A stretch of 64,000 bases of DNA from Flavobacterium segetis. Its GTDB lineage: Bacteria; Bacteroidota; Bacteroidia; Flavobacteriales; Flavobacteriaceae. The translations under genes were made by a program, and so were the position numbers. Shown here one piece after another: positions 1 to 8,728 of this stretch; within the stretch, counting starts at the first letter, position 1; each line of letters begins with the position of its first letter. The notes beneath the pieces were generated by a model. That model was not told the DNA's origin and ran no database searches. It was given only the letters and a program-made list of their open reading frames with translations. The stretch is from NCBI RefSeq assembly GCF_900129575.1, contig NZ_FQWE01000001.1, forward strand, positions 310,001-374,000. Reading direction: 5' to 3'.

Positions 1-1311
1 GGCTTGACCTGCAGTTGGCGAAGCTTCATCATCATCCCATTCGTCAATTTTATAATATTCAGGTCGATACAAAAAGGATACAATATCTGCATCTTGCTCA
101 ATCGCCCCTGATTCCCGTAAATCTGACAATAAAGGTCTTTTACTCGATCCACGTGTTTCAACCGCACGGGACAACTGCGATAGCGCAATTACGGGAACAT
201 TTAATTCTTTGGCTAAAGCCTTCAAATTTCGAGAAATGGTAGAAATCTCTTGCTCTCTATTTCCGCCACCTTTTCCATTTCCTCCCGCTGTCATCAATTG
301 CAAATAATCAACAATAATAATTCTAATGCCGTGCTGGGAAACCAGTCGTCGTGCTTTTGCTCTTAAATCAAAGATAGATAAAGAAGGCGTATCATCAATA
401 AAAAGTGGTGCTTTCTCTAAATTTTTTACTTTAGTACTCAGCTGCTCCCATTCGTGTTTCTCTAATTTTCCAGTCCGTAATTTCTCTGATGACAAACCTG
501 TCTCTGATGAAATAAGACGAGTGATTAATTGCACCGAAGCCATCTCAAGTGAAAACAATGCCACGGGCATTCCATAGTCTATAGCCATATTTCGAGCCAT
601 AGAAAGTACAAAAGCCGTTTTTCCCATTGCAGGTCTTGCTGCAATAATAATTAAATCACTTGGTTGCCATCCTGAAGTTATTTTGTCTAATTTATCAAAA
701 CCTGTAGCAACTCCACTCAGTCCTTCTTGTCCTGCTATTTCCTCAATTCGTTTTTTAGCTTGTAATACTAAACTTTGAGCAGTCTCTGAACTTCGTTTTA
801 TATTTCCTTGTGTGATTTCGTATAATTTAGATTCCGCTCTGTCCAGTAAATCAAAAACATCGGTTGTTTCATCGTAAGAATCTTCAATAATTTCCGTCGA
901 AATCCGTATCAAACTACGCTGAATAAATTTCTGTAAAATTATTCGCGAGTGAAATTCAATATGCGCTGAGGAAGAAATCTTTTGCGTAAGCTGAATAAGG
1001 TAAAAATCTCCACCAGCCAGCTCTAATTTTGCATTTTTCTTAAGTTGAGCTGAAACGGTTAATAAGTCAATTGGTTGCGTTTCAGTAAACAGCTGCACGA
1101 TAGCTTCAAATATATGTTTGTGTGCTTCTTTGTAAAAAGCATCAGGCTGTAAAATGTCGATTACATCATCCACTCCCTTTTTGTCAATCATCATAGCACC
1201 AAGCACAGCCTCTTCTAACTCGAGAACTTGTGGTTGCAGTTTTCCTTTTTCAAGGCTTATAATAGTAGTTTTATCAACCTTGATAGGACTGATATTTCTA
1301 AAGTTTTCCAT
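1..1311 (-). CDS. dnaB: Replicative DNA helicase DnaB (C-terminus cut by window edge)
   Basis: Hexameric helicase that unwinds DNA ahead of the replisome. The frame is open from an ATG at 1311 to base 1, giving 437 residues and lacking the extreme C-terminus. The N-terminal DnaB domain contains LEEAVLGAMMID near residue 25. The RecA-like core has a Walker A segment AARPAMGKTAF and a Walker B/H4 segment IIIVDYLQLM. It is followed by LSQLSRAVETR with the arginine-finger region, then SDLRESGAIEQDAD. All are textbook DnaB motifs. The gene is missing from long-ORF lists only because its stop codon lies outside the window. A terminator separates it from accA upstream, so it is probably transcribed alone. 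Identity is essentially certain. Confidence 0.96.
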   Translation of the reverse strand, partial: MENFRNISPIKVDKTTIISLEKGKLQPQVLELEEAVLGAMMIDKKGVDDVIDILQPDAFYKEAHKHIFEAIVQLFTETQPIDLLTVSAQLKKNAKLELAGGDFYLIQLTQKISSSAHIEFHSRIILQKFIQRSLIRISTEIIEDSYDETTDVFDLLDRAESKLYEITQGNIKRSSETAQSLVLQAKKRIEEIAGQEGLSGVATGFDKLDKITSGWQPSDLIIIAARPAMGKTAFVLSMARNMAIDYGMPVALFSLEMASVQLITRLISSETGLSSEKLRTGKLEKHEWEQLSTKVKNLEKAPLFIDDTPSLSIFDLRAKARRLVSQHGIRIIIVDYLQLMTAGGNGKGGGNREQEISTISRNLKALAKELNVPVIALSQLSRAVETRGSSKRPLLSDLRESGAIEQDADIVSFLYRPEYYKIDEWDDDEASPTAGQA

Positions 1312-1399
1312 GTAGCGAAAGTAGCAAAAATTAAAAAAAGATTGGCTTTGAGTTGTTACTAATAATTGTTTATAACTAACTATTATTTGTTTATAACCC

Positions 1400-1437
1400 A
1401 AAAAAAATCCGAAACGATAAGGCTTCGGATTTTTTTA
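1400..1437 (-). terminator. Rho-independent terminator downstream of accA
   Basis: An inverted repeat AATCCGAA / TTCGGATT is flanked by A-runs and T-runs. Read on the minus strand it gives a stem with a GCCTTATCG-type loop followed by a U-tract. It lies about 15 bases past the accA stop and isolates accA from dnaB. Confidence 0.8.
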
Positions 1438-1451
1438 AAATTTGTGAGATT

Positions 1452-2405
1452 TTATTCCTTGTATTCGCCCATTCTACTGTATTTCTCCATTCTTTGGGCG
1501 ATTAATTCTTCTGTTGATAAGTCTTTCAATTCATTGAATCCTTTCATTATATATTGCTCCACAGTTTTAAAAGCAGTTGCTCTATCATAATGTGCACCGC
1601 CTAAAGGTTCTGGGATAATATCATCAACTAATTTTTGTTTTTTCATGTCAGCAGAAGTCAATTTTAACGCTTCAGCCGCTTGTTCTTTATATTCCCAACT
1701 TTTCCATAAAATTGAGGAACATGACTCAGGTGAAATAACAGAATACCACGTGTTTTCCATCATATACACTTTGTCACCTACGCCTATTCCTAATGCTCCA
1801 CCCGAAGCGCCTTCTCCAACAATTACGGTAATGATAGGCACTTTTAAGCGAATCATTTCGAAGATATTTCTAGCAATAGCTTCTCCTTGTCCGCGTTCTT
1901 CTGCTTCTAATCCTGGATATGCTCCGGGAGTATCGATTAACGTTAAAACTGGAATGCCAAATTTCTCTGCCATTTTCATCAGTCGCAATGCTTTTCTATA
2001 TCCCTCCGGATTTGCCATTCCAAAATTACGAAACTGACGTGTTTTTGTATTAAATCCTTTTTGCTGACCAACAATCATAAAAGACTGTCCGTCAATTTTT
2101 CCTAAACCACCAATCATTGCTTTGTCATCTTTAAAACCTCTGTCACCAAAAAGTTCTAAGAACGTTTCGCCACATAAAGCGCGAACATGATCCATTGTGT
2201 ATGGCCTACTAGGATGTCTCGATAGTTGAACACGCTGCCAAGCTGTTAAGTTTTTATAGATACTTTTTTTAGTTTCTTGTAACTTTTTGTTGATTTGTTT
2301 GCAAGTATTAGTCACATCAACATCTGATTCCTGTCCAATGATAAGACATTTACCTAACTGTTCTTCTAATTCTTTTATAGGAAGCTCAAAATCTAAATAT
2401 TCCAT
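1452..2405 (-). CDS. accA: Acetyl-CoA carboxylase carboxyltransferase subunit alpha
   Basis: Alpha subunit of the carboxyltransferase of acetyl-CoA carboxylase, which makes malonyl-CoA for fatty acid synthesis together with AccD. The 317-residue product starts [16 protein letters not shown], as in other bacteria. Internal hallmarks are [48 protein letters not shown] and [15 protein letters not shown], the oxyanion-hole glycines. The frame could extend 12 codons upstream to 2441. However, a TATATTTG promoter element lies at 2439-2446, so a longer protein would begin before the expected transcript start, and 2405 is the chosen start. Monocistronic, with its own terminator. Confidence 0.96.
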   Translation of the reverse strand: MEYLDFELPIKELEEQLGKCLIIGQESDVDVTNTCKQINKKLQETKKSIYKNLTAWQRVQLSRHPSRPYTMDHVRALCGETFLELFGDRGFKDDKAMIGGLGKIDGQSFMIVGQQKGFNTKTRQFRNFGMANPEGYRKALRLMKMAEKFGIPVLTLIDTPGAYPGLEAEERGQGEAIARNIFEMIRLKVPIITVIVGEGASGGALGIGVGDKVYMMENTWYSVISPESCSSILWKSWEYKEQAAEALKLTSADMKKQKLVDDIIPEPLGGAHYDRATAFKTVEQYIMKGFNELKDLSTEELIAQRMEKYSRMGEYKE

Positions 2406-2438
2406 AGGATTTTTGCGTTTTTGTTTAATTTCGAACCG

Positions 2439-2446
2439 CAAATATA
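2439..2446 (-). promoter_or_regulatory. Bacteroidota minus-7 element for accA
   Basis: TATATTTG on the minus strand matches TAnnTTTG exactly, 34 bases upstream of the accA ATG. No clear minus-33 TTG is seen at the usual distance. Confidence 0.6.
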
Positions 2447-2495
2447 AAATTTTAAATCGGTCGAAAAGACTATTTTTTTAATTATGTGTAAAAAT

Positions 2496-3407
2496 TCAAT
2501 TGAATAATGTGGGACGATTTTTTTTAAATTTTGTCTTTTCGTATTGCTTAATTATCCCATTTAAGATTACAGTAAGCACAATAATTAAGGCTCCAATGTA
2601 GAACTCAAAACTCATTTTTTCTTTTCCGCCCAAGATAAAATAAGCTAAAATAATTCCATAAACAGGTTCTAAATTTGTAGTTAGCATCACTGTATAAGGT
2701 GTTAATTTCTGCATCACTTTTACCGAAGCCGTAAATGCATAGGCCGTGCAAACTGAAGCCAAAACTAAAATCAAAATCCAGTTATTTGTTGTCAAAATAA
2801 AGAAATCAAACGAGAACTTTTGTTGGAACAAAAAATAAATTGATATAAAAAAAACACCTGCTAAAAATTCATAAAATGAGATAACGGATGGGTCATGATC
2901 CGCTATTAATTTGCCATTCATCAATGTAAATAAAACGCCTAAAATGATTGCTGCTAATGCGTACAACATTCCGTCTAGATAATTTATTTCAACTTTCATA
3001 ATCAGTGCTAAACCAGCAATTATGATTAAACCAAAAAACACTTCATACCATAGTACTTTCCTACCGTAAAAAAGAGGCTCTAAAATTGACGCAAAAAAAG
3101 CACCTAGCGAAAAGACTGATAAGGTAATAGATACATTTGACACATGAATTGCTTTGAAAAAAAAGATCCAATGTAGTGCAATTAATAAACCCACAAAAAT
3201 TAATTTAAGAAAAGACCGCAAAGGAATTCTAAAAGACTTTTTCTTGAATACAAGAAAAAGACCAAGAAAAATGGCGGCTAAAAACATCCTATACCAAACT
3301 AATGCATCAGCTGTGATGGTAATTAATGCACCAAGAATAGCGGTAAAGCCCCAAATAAAAACTATTAGATGAAGATTTAGGTAACTTTTAAAATTATCGT
3401 TTCGCAT
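2496..3407 (-). CDS. EamA-family (DMT superfamily) transporter
   Basis: Predicted ten-helix inner-membrane permease of the drug/metabolite transporter superfamily, 303 residues, with two EamA repeats. Hydrophobic helices alternate with short polar loops from residue 8 (LHLIVFIWGFTAILGAL) to about residue 285, followed by a basic cytoplasmic tail. Family members export amino acids, nucleotides or drugs; the substrate cannot be read from sequence. Its start overlaps the end of the lptG-like gene by 14 bases, so it is translationally coupled and is the last gene of the tgt-lptG operon. The family call is solid; specificity is unknown. Confidence 0.88.
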   Translation of the reverse strand: MRNDNFKSYLNLHLIVFIWGFTAILGALITITADALVWYRMFLAAIFLGLFLVFKKKSFRIPLRSFLKLIFVGLLIALHWIFFFKAIHVSNVSITLSVFSLGAFFASILEPLFYGRKVLWYEVFFGLIIIAGLALIMKVEINYLDGMLYALAAIILGVLFTLMNGKLIADHDPSVISFYEFLAGVFFISIYFLFQQKFSFDFFILTTNNWILILVLASVCTAYAFTASVKVMQKLTPYTVMLTTNLEPVYGIILAYFILGGKEKMSFEFYIGALIIVLTVILNGIIKQYEKTKFKKNRPTLFN

Positions 3408-4482
3408 TTCGTAATAAATAAATGGCTAAAATTCCAAAGGCAATATTAGGCAACCAAACGGCTAACAATGGTGGAATACTTGATTTTTCTGCAAGAACAC
3501 CAAAGATTTTATCAAAAAACACAAAGGCAAAAGCAAGTGCAATCCCAATAGCTAAATTTGTCCCCATCCCACCTCTTCGCTTCATTGAAGATACTGCCAC
3601 AGCAATGATAGTTAAGATAAAAGCAGATACTGGCACACTATACTTTTTGTATAAAACCACTAAGTAAACATTGATATTAGAAGACCCACGCTCTCTCTCT
3701 TTTTTTATAAATGAATTCAATTTTCCTAGACTTAAGGTTTCAGCAATGTAAATTACTGGTGTTAAATCTTCTAAATCAAAGTTAAAACGAGCATTTTTTT
3801 CAGGCATTTTTTCAATTTTATCTCCTAGTTCACCCACGGTTCTTTTTGTGTAATCATACATCGTATAATTTTTTTCCTTAGGATTCCATTTGATTCTTGT
3901 AGCTGTTATTTTATGTACTAATTTTTCTTTATTAAATTTTTCAAGTGTAAAATAAAATGCTGTCTTAGATTCCGTATTGAAACTATTAACATAAATAAAT
4001 TCATTGTCACTTATTTGGCGATACACATCGGTGCTATTTCCGCGCATTGCCTCCTTTCCTCCTCCTTTTAAATAGGTGTATCTAAAATTATTAAATCCTT
4101 CACTGGCAGCTGGCACAACAAAAAATCCCATTAATAAAACTAAAATTGATACTATAGAGGCACCAATTATATAAGGACGTAAAAATCGCGTGAATGATAT
4201 TCCCGAACTTAAAATCGCTATAATTTCAGTGTCGTTTGCTAACTTTGAAGTAAACCATATCACCGATAAAAAAAGAAATATGGGAAAAAGCGAATTCGCA
4301 AAATAAACTGTAAAATTGTAATAATAAAGTGCAATTTCTACAAATGGTACTTTGTTCTCCAGTAACTTGTTAATCTTCTCAGCAACATCTACAACAATTC
4401 CAATTGGAATAAACAATAACAACATAACCACAAATGTGGCTAAATATCTCTTTAAGATGTATTTATCTATTATTGTTAACAT
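3394..4482 (-). CDS. lptG: LptF/LptG family permease (YjgP/YjgQ), LPS export
   Basis: Membrane subunit of the Lpt machine that extracts lipopolysaccharide from the inner membrane and drives it towards the outer membrane. The 362 residues have the family layout: two N-terminal helices starting MLTIIDKYILKRYLATF, a further helix pair, a periplasmic beta-jellyroll of about 150 residues, and C-terminal helices containing MKRRGGMGTNLAIGIAL. Position directly after tgt (60-base gap) is a recurrent Bacteroidota arrangement. LptF and LptG are hard to tell apart from one sequence; the N-terminus resembles LptG. Confidence 0.85.
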   Translation of the reverse strand: MLTIIDKYILKRYLATFVVMLLLFIPIGIVVDVAEKINKLLENKVPFVEIALYYYNFTVYFANSLFPIFLFLSVIWFTSKLANDTEIIAILSSGISFTRFLRPYIIGASIVSILVLLMGFFVVPAASEGFNNFRYTYLKGGGKEAMRGNSTDVYRQISDNEFIYVNSFNTESKTAFYFTLEKFNKEKLVHKITATRIKWNPKEKNYTMYDYTKRTVGELGDKIEKMPEKNARFNFDLEDLTPVIYIAETLSLGKLNSFIKKERERGSSNINVYLVVLYKKYSVPVSAFILTIIAVAVSSMKRRGGMGTNLAIGIALAFAFVFFDKIFGVLAEKSSIPPLLAVWLPNIAFGILAIYLLRNAKR

Positions 4483-4542
4483 AGTGAATTTTAATCAATG
4501 ATTGGTTTAAGTGGTTAATCGATAGAATGATTAAACATTTTG

Positions 4543-5673
4543 TTATAGTCTTTGATTCATATTTTTAACCATCATTTCTTTCCAAGGCTTGAAATCTCCT
4601 GCTAAGATATGTTTTCTGGCTTCACGAACAAGCCACATGTAGAAACCAAGATTATGAATAGTAGCAATTTGTTTTCCTAAATACTCATTAGCTGCAAACA
4701 GATGTCGTAAATATGCTTTGGTATAATCTGTGTCTACAAAAGTGATTCCCATTTCATCAATAGGAGAAAAATCAGCTTCCCATTTTTTATTTTTGATATT
4801 TATCGAACCGTTAGCTGTAAATAGCATTCCATTTCTAGCATTCCGAGTTGGCATAACACAATCAAACATGTCAACACCTAAAGCAATATTTTCAAGGATA
4901 TTAATAGGAGTTCCCACGCCCATTAAATAACGTGGTTTGTCTTCAGGCAAAATTTCACATACTACTTCAGTCATAGCATACATTTCCTCAGCAGGCTCGC
5001 CTACTGAAAGTCCGCCAATAGCATTTCCAACTTGGTTGCTGTTTGCAATATATTCTGCTGATTGTCGGCGTAAGTCTTTGTAAGTACTTCCTTGAACGAT
5101 AGGAAAAAAAGCCTGATCGTAACCATATTTAACTGGTGTTTTAACCAAATGATCGATACAGCGATTTAACCAGCGATGCGTCATGTGCATTGATCTTTGC
5201 GCATACCTGTAATCACAGGGATAAGGAGTACACTCATCAAATGCCATAATAATATCGGCACCTATAGTGCGTTGAATTTCCATTACATTTTCTGGTGTAA
5301 AAAAATGATACGATCCATCAATGTGCGATTTAAACTTTACGCCCTCTTCTTTAATTTTTCTATTTGCCGAAAGCGAATACACTTGGTAACCGCCTGAATC
5401 AGTCAAAATATTGCGATCCCAATTCATAAATTTATGTAAGCCGCCGGCTTTTTCTAAAATTTCAGTTTGCGGTCGTAAGTATAAATGATAGGTATTTCCT
5501 AAAATAATATCTGGATTAATATCTTCCTTTAATTCCCGCTGATGAACTCCTTTGACAGATGCCACTGTTCCAACTGGCATAAAAATAGGCGTTTCAATAA
5601 CACCATGATCTGTAGTAATGCTACCCGCTCTAGCTTTGGATAACGGGTCTTTTTTCAATAAATCAAATTTCAT
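4543..5673 (-). CDS. tgt: tRNA-guanine transglycosylase (queuine tRNA-ribosyltransferase)
   Basis: Exchanges guanine-34 for preQ1 in tRNAs with GUN anticodons, on the queuosine pathway. The 376 residues match the bacterial family in length. Visible motifs are TDSGGYQVYS with the general acid/base Asp92, GGLSVGEP near 220, YLMGVGTP near 249 and FDCVMPTRNARNG with the nucleophile Asp271. Oddity: the zinc site normally supplied by a C-x-C-x2-C segment is absent. A gapless comparison with E. coli puts Gly309, Thr311 and Asp314 at the three Cys positions, although the fourth ligand, His340 in TIHNLGFY, remains. First gene of a tgt-lptG-DMT operon. Confidence 0.95.
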   Translation of the reverse strand: MKFDLLKKDPLSKARAGSITTDHGVIETPIFMPVGTVASVKGVHQRELKEDINPDIILGNTYHLYLRPQTEILEKAGGLHKFMNWDRNILTDSGGYQVYSLSANRKIKEEGVKFKSHIDGSYHFFTPENVMEIQRTIGADIIMAFDECTPYPCDYRYAQRSMHMTHRWLNRCIDHLVKTPVKYGYDQAFFPIVQGSTYKDLRRQSAEYIANSNQVGNAIGGLSVGEPAEEMYAMTEVVCEILPEDKPRYLMGVGTPINILENIALGVDMFDCVMPTRNARNGMLFTANGSINIKNKKWEADFSPIDEMGITFVDTDYTKAYLRHLFAANEYLGKQIATIHNLGFYMWLVREARKHILAGDFKPWKEMMVKNMNQRL

Positions 5674-5749
5674 CTGTCTCTCTTAATATTTCTTTATGGA
5701 ATTAATAGGTCTCGCCATAAATACTTTTAATCCCGACCATTCGGGTGCG

Positions 5750-5757
5750 CAAAGATA
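5750..5757 (-). promoter_or_regulatory. Minus-7 element for the tgt operon
   Basis: TATCTTTG on the minus strand fits TAnnTTTG exactly. It would give a leader of about 70 bases to tgt, containing the CCCGA/TCGGG hairpin at 5732-5745. Confidence 0.6.
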
Positions 5758-5990
5758 GCTTAATTAGACAATTTGGAAATTAGATAGAAGAAAATTTAAC
5801 TGTGAATTTAATTTAACTGATAATTTCTAGTTTTTTTAGATGAGGATATTCTGTTATTGTGGTTTTAAGCCTATTTACAAATACAATCTAATTATTTAAA
5901 AGTTACTTTAGAGCTTAGAATAGTGGAATTTTTCCTTCTGTTAGTTGCTAAATTTTATTGGTTTAATAATTGGTTGTACTCAATTTATAG

Positions 5991-5998
5991 TATGTTTG
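5991..5998 (+). promoter_or_regulatory. Minus-7 element for the DoxX gene
   Basis: TATGTTTG matches TAnnTTTG, 28 bases upstream of the ATG at 6026. The nearest TTG triplet (5974-5976) is only 14 bases away, shorter than usual, so the minus-33 assignment is weak. Confidence 0.5.
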
Positions 5999-6025
5999 TT
6001 ACTGAAACTACTTTAAAATAAACCA

Positions 6026-6445
6026 ATGATCAAAAAATTCTTATTACCTGCCTCTTGGTCTACAAATTCCCCTGATTTTGCTGCTTTACTTTTAAGACTT
6101 TCATTTGGTTTATTAATGCTAACTCATGGATTTCCAAAAATGCTTAAATTAATCAATGGAAATTTTGAGTTTGCTGATCCTTTGGGAATTGGAATTGCAG
6201 CTTCACTAACATTGACTGTTTTTTCAGAGGTTATCTGTTCCATTTTAATAATCCTAGGATTATGGTTAAGATTAGCACTCATACCATTAATTATTACAAT
6301 GATTGTTGCCGTATTTATTGTTCATGCTAATGACGATTTAGGAACTAAGGAAATGGGATTACTATACTTATTTGCGTATATAAGTTTGTTCCTTTTAGGT
6401 AGCGGTAAATATTCGCTAGACAGATTATTAGACAAAATCAAATAA
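6026..6445 (+). CDS. DoxX family integral membrane protein
   Basis: 139-residue four-helix membrane protein of the DoxX family. PDFAALLLRLSFGLLMLTHG near residue 15 is the typical first helix. LGLWLRLALIPLIITMIVAVF near 80 and a C-terminal helix LFLLGSGKYSLDRLL follow. DoxX proteins were named from an archaeal thiosulfate:quinone oxidoreductase subunit and are linked in some bacteria to thiol redox stress; no specific substrate can be claimed. It has its own promoter element and converges on the esterase gene with only 17 bases between stops. Confidence 0.85.
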   Translation: MIKKFLLPASWSTNSPDFAALLLRLSFGLLMLTHGFPKMLKLINGNFEFADPLGIGIAASLTLTVFSEVICSILIILGLWLRLALIPLIITMIVAVFIVHANDDLGTKEMGLLYLFAYISLFLLGSGKYSLDRLLDKIK

Positions 6446-6462
6446 TCACCAAAAAAGAAATA

Positions 6463-7308
6463 TTATTCCTTTTTTGAATTTAGATTTATAAAATTTATAA
6501 TCTCATCAAATCGTTTGCTCCAAGGATAAAAATATTGCAATAACATAGGAACATGCTTTTTATTTAAACGTATGGGTGAAACGTTAGGGTGAAAAGGTTG
6601 TAGTGCTTTCACAAATCTACTATTCGCTACTTTTATTGAATTATAGGTCTTATCGCCCACATAAATCATAAAAGGAGGTGTGTTTTCGTTTAAAAAATAA
6701 ATAGGTGAAGCATCTTTCCACATTGTTGGGTCATTTGTCCACGTGGTCAAGTAACTATCTTTAGAAGTTGGAGGATAGCCTTCTAAATAATTTTTCATAT
6801 CAAGTCCTGCTGCATCGTTCAATATTATTCCCGAAATACCTTTATTGTCAATTCCATATTTAGGATTCATGACTGCTAATGCTCCAAGATGTCCTCCTGC
6901 AGAATGACCCGTAATAAAAATTTGGTTTGGATTCCCATTATATTGGTTGGCATTCGTCTTGGACCATTGAATTACAGCAGCAATTTGTTTTGCCATACTA
7001 TCATAGTTTGCATCTGGACTTAAAGTATAGTCAGGAATTATGGTAAGCACGCCTTTTTTTGCAAAATTTCTACCTAATAAATCGTAAATTCCTTTTCTAC
7101 CACTATTCCAGTTGCCGCCATGCACAAAAATTAATACTGGAAACGATTCAGCAGAAGATTTTCGGGGAACAAAAACATTTAATTTTGGTTCAACAATACC
7201 ATTTTTATCGCCGGAATTAAGATATGAAACATTTGTAATTTTTTTTGAGCTACAACTTAAAGAAAGAGTAGCACTAATAAAAGTGATTAGCAGTAAAGAG
7301 AAACGCAT
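6463..7308 (-). CDS. Alpha/beta-hydrolase lipoprotein (BD-FAE-like esterase)
   Basis: Predicted envelope lipoprotein esterase, 281 residues. The signal peptide ends in a lipobox LSLSC with Cys19 as the lipidated residue. The hydrolase fold shows the oxyanion-hole HGGNW (63-67) and the nucleophile elbow GHSAGGH with Ser136. A later Asp lies in YVGDKT and a His in KKHVPM, completing a Ser-Asp-His triad. HGG plus GHSAGGH is typical of hormone-sensitive-lipase or BD-FAE type esterases acting on acylated or feruloylated substrates. The substrate is unknown and no polysaccharide-utilisation genes are nearby. Confidence 0.85.
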   Translation of the reverse strand: MRFSLLLITFISATLSLSCSSKKITNVSYLNSGDKNGIVEPKLNVFVPRKSSAESFPVLIFVHGGNWNSGRKGIYDLLGRNFAKKGVLTIIPDYTLSPDANYDSMAKQIAAVIQWSKTNANQYNGNPNQIFITGHSAGGHLGALAVMNPKYGIDNKGISGIILNDAAGLDMKNYLEGYPPTSKDSYLTTWTNDPTMWKDASPIYFLNENTPPFMIYVGDKTYNSIKVANSRFVKALQPFHPNVSPIRLNKKHVPMLLQYFYPWSKRFDEIINFINLNSKKE

Positions 7309-7430
7309 CTTTTTTTTACGAATATAACATTAAATATAAGATTACAGAGCCACACGTTTTAAAATAACTTTTAATGCAAAGAACTAAAGTCTGTAAGCTA
7401 ACCGTTAATTTTATTTGTTGCTGAAAAGGT

Positions 7431-7457
7431 AAAAAAGGCTATCTTTTAGGACAGCCT
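7431..7457 (-). terminator. Terminator for the 7474-7854 gene
   Basis: On the minus strand AGGCTGTC pairs with GATAGCCT (one G-U pair) around a short loop and is followed by a run of six T, 17 bases past the stop codon. Confidence 0.75.
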
Positions 7458-7473
7458 CCTTTATTTATTGCTA

Positions 7474-7854
7474 CTAATTATTAAAATGAGACGTAACATG
7501 GGCAATTAATGCTTCGTCACTCATTTTAATGCTTGTGCTTTCCTTCATTTCAACATTCTTATATTGTGCGGTCTCACTCAAATATTTCATAAATTGCTCT
7601 TGAGCTGTTCCAGGTCCCGTTATGTATAATTGATCTACATTTTGCATGTGGGCAGTTATATTTTTAAATAACTTATGAAGTGAGTCGCGTTCCGCATTAT
7701 TCGATGCGTTTTCACTACTATTTGACCCTTGACCATCCATTTTTTCGTGACCTAATAGTACAAAATCACCTGATTGTAGATTCTCTCTTCCCACTATAGT
7801 TGCGTGATGAGTATCCAACCAAACTCCGAATTGTTTTTTACCTTTTTCTGACAT
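7474..7854 (-). CDS. Conserved hypothetical protein, possible eRF1-like fold
   Basis: 126-residue soluble protein without signal or membrane segments. The N-terminus FGVWLDTHHATIVG looks like the strand-turn-strand start of small release-factor-like proteins. The C-terminal half contains LYITGPGTAQEQFMKYL, which recalls the GPG-x-K-x2-F segment of eRF1 domain 3 and bacterial homologues sometimes annotated as translational machinery proteins. That resemblance is from memory of motif shape and is tentative. The middle (residues 40-60) is Ser/Asn-rich and probably disordered. Monocistronic, with a strong terminator. Confidence 0.6.
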   Translation of the reverse strand: MSEKGKKQFGVWLDTHHATIVGRENLQSGDFVLLGHEKMDGQGSNSSENASNNAERDSLHKLFKNITAHMQNVDQLYITGPGTAQEQFMKYLSETAQYKNVEMKESTSIKMSDEALIAHVTSHFNN

Positions 7855-8438
7855 AATTACTGCTTTAAATGATTAGATTTAGGATGTTTCAAATTATCCA
7901 ATATTTTAAATTAACTATTGAGAACAAAACAATGTAGCTTGATCAATTACTATTTAGAATGAGCAACAAAATTGTGATCTCACTTTTTTTGAGCTAAACT
8001 TTTGCTACTTCTATAAAAGAATTAAAATATCAAATCAATAAGCACAAAATGGTATAATTATAACTATTTACCTCATTATTAAGTTATGGAAAGATAATCT
8101 TTTATTCCTAAATAACTTTCTTCAAAATAAGTTACTTTAAAGCTCTGGAGCGTTAATGAAATTAAAGAGTAAATTAATGACCACTTTTTAAAAATTAAAT
8201 AAACTCAAAATTCTCTATATCTTGACTTTAAAACAACTAAGTTTAAAAATTTACGCTTCATATATAAGATTAACTTACTCGAAAAAATAAATTAATAAAC
8301 CAACATTAAAAAAATTTCTTATGTAACAAAAGTTACTTTGAAATACCTCTTTACAAAGTACTTTTGTAACATAAAACAAAATCCTCAACTATTTAAAAAA
8401 ACTAGTCTTAATAATTAATTTTAAATCAAATAAAAAAA
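7855..8438. other. Long AT-rich regulatory interval upstream of the rhodaneses
   Basis: 584 bases without a convincing reading frame. The 3' end (8319-8374) is a large imperfect inverted repeat carrying the rhodanese promoter. AAGTTACTTT occurs at about 8130 and again at 8331, both inside inverted repeats. No RNA family was recognised. Confidence 0.6.
8319..8374 (+). promoter_or_regulatory. Inverted repeat with Crp/Fnr-like palindrome and rhodanese promoter
   Basis: Arms 8319-8340 and 8354-8374 are reverse complements apart from one gap and one mismatch. The left arm contains a perfect palindrome GTAACAAAAGTTAC (8323-8336). A minus-33 TTTG (8337-8340) and a minus-7 TACTTTTG (8359-8366), 18 bases apart, lie across the repeat. 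With transcription starting near 8371 the palindrome is centred at about -41.5, the class II activator position used by Crp/Fnr proteins. A Crp/Fnr gene lies 3 kb away. Binding itself is inferred. Confidence 0.7.
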
Positions 8439-8723
8439 ATGAATATAGAAAATTTAATCAAAGAAAAAGCGTGTACAATTGTTGATGTTCGTTCTCATGA
8501 AGAATTTATGGGTGGACATGTTACAGACTCAATCAATATTCCGCTTGGAGATATTCAGGAACGAATGGAGGAAGTAGAGAGTTTAAAACAACCTTTAATT
8601 CTATGCTGTGCATCAGGAAATAGAAGCGGACAAGCGCAGCATTATCTTGCACAAAAAGGAATTGACTGCTACAATGGCGGTTCCTGGTTAGATGTCAATT
8701 TTTATCAATCACAAACAACTTAA
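8439..8723 (+). CDS. Single-domain rhodanese-like sulfurtransferase
   Basis: 94-residue cytosolic rhodanese domain. It opens with CTIVDVRSHEEFMGGHVTDS, the usual DVR-x2-E-[YF]-x2-GH signature. The active-site loop is CCASGNRSG, in which the second Cys is the expected persulfide carrier. Such proteins move sulfane sulfur between thiols, cyanide or cofactor pathways; the acceptor is not visible. First gene of a two-rhodanese operon, 5 bases before the next start, behind the palindrome-bearing promoter. Confidence 0.9.
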   Translation: MNIENLIKEKACTIVDVRSHEEFMGGHVTDSINIPLGDIQERMEEVESLKQPLILCCASGNRSGQAQHYLAQKGIDCYNGGSWLDVNFYQSQTT

Positions 8724-8728
8724 TTAAT

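Larger units (their letters stand above)
5674..6025. other. Intergenic region between divergent tgt and doxX
   Basis: 352 bases with no plausible coding frame. It holds promoter elements in both directions (5750-5757 minus, 5991-5998 plus). On the tgt leader side there is a small CCCGA/TCGGG hairpin (5732-5745). The centre is very AT-rich and shows nothing else recognisable. Confidence 0.6.

Noticed and set aside
15..577. Two plus-strand frames at the left edge
   Set aside because: Antisense shadows of dnaB; the minus-strand translation matches DnaB motifs throughout.
5732..5745. CCCGA/TCGGG hairpin in the tgt leader as a preQ1 riboswitch
   Set aside because: Five-base stem with no preQ1 aptamer features (no C-rich loop or A-rich tail pairing).
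8113..8134. TAACTT-N10-AAGTTA as another regulator site
   Set aside because: Short arms and long gap in AT-rich DNA, not placed near a promoter; probably chance.
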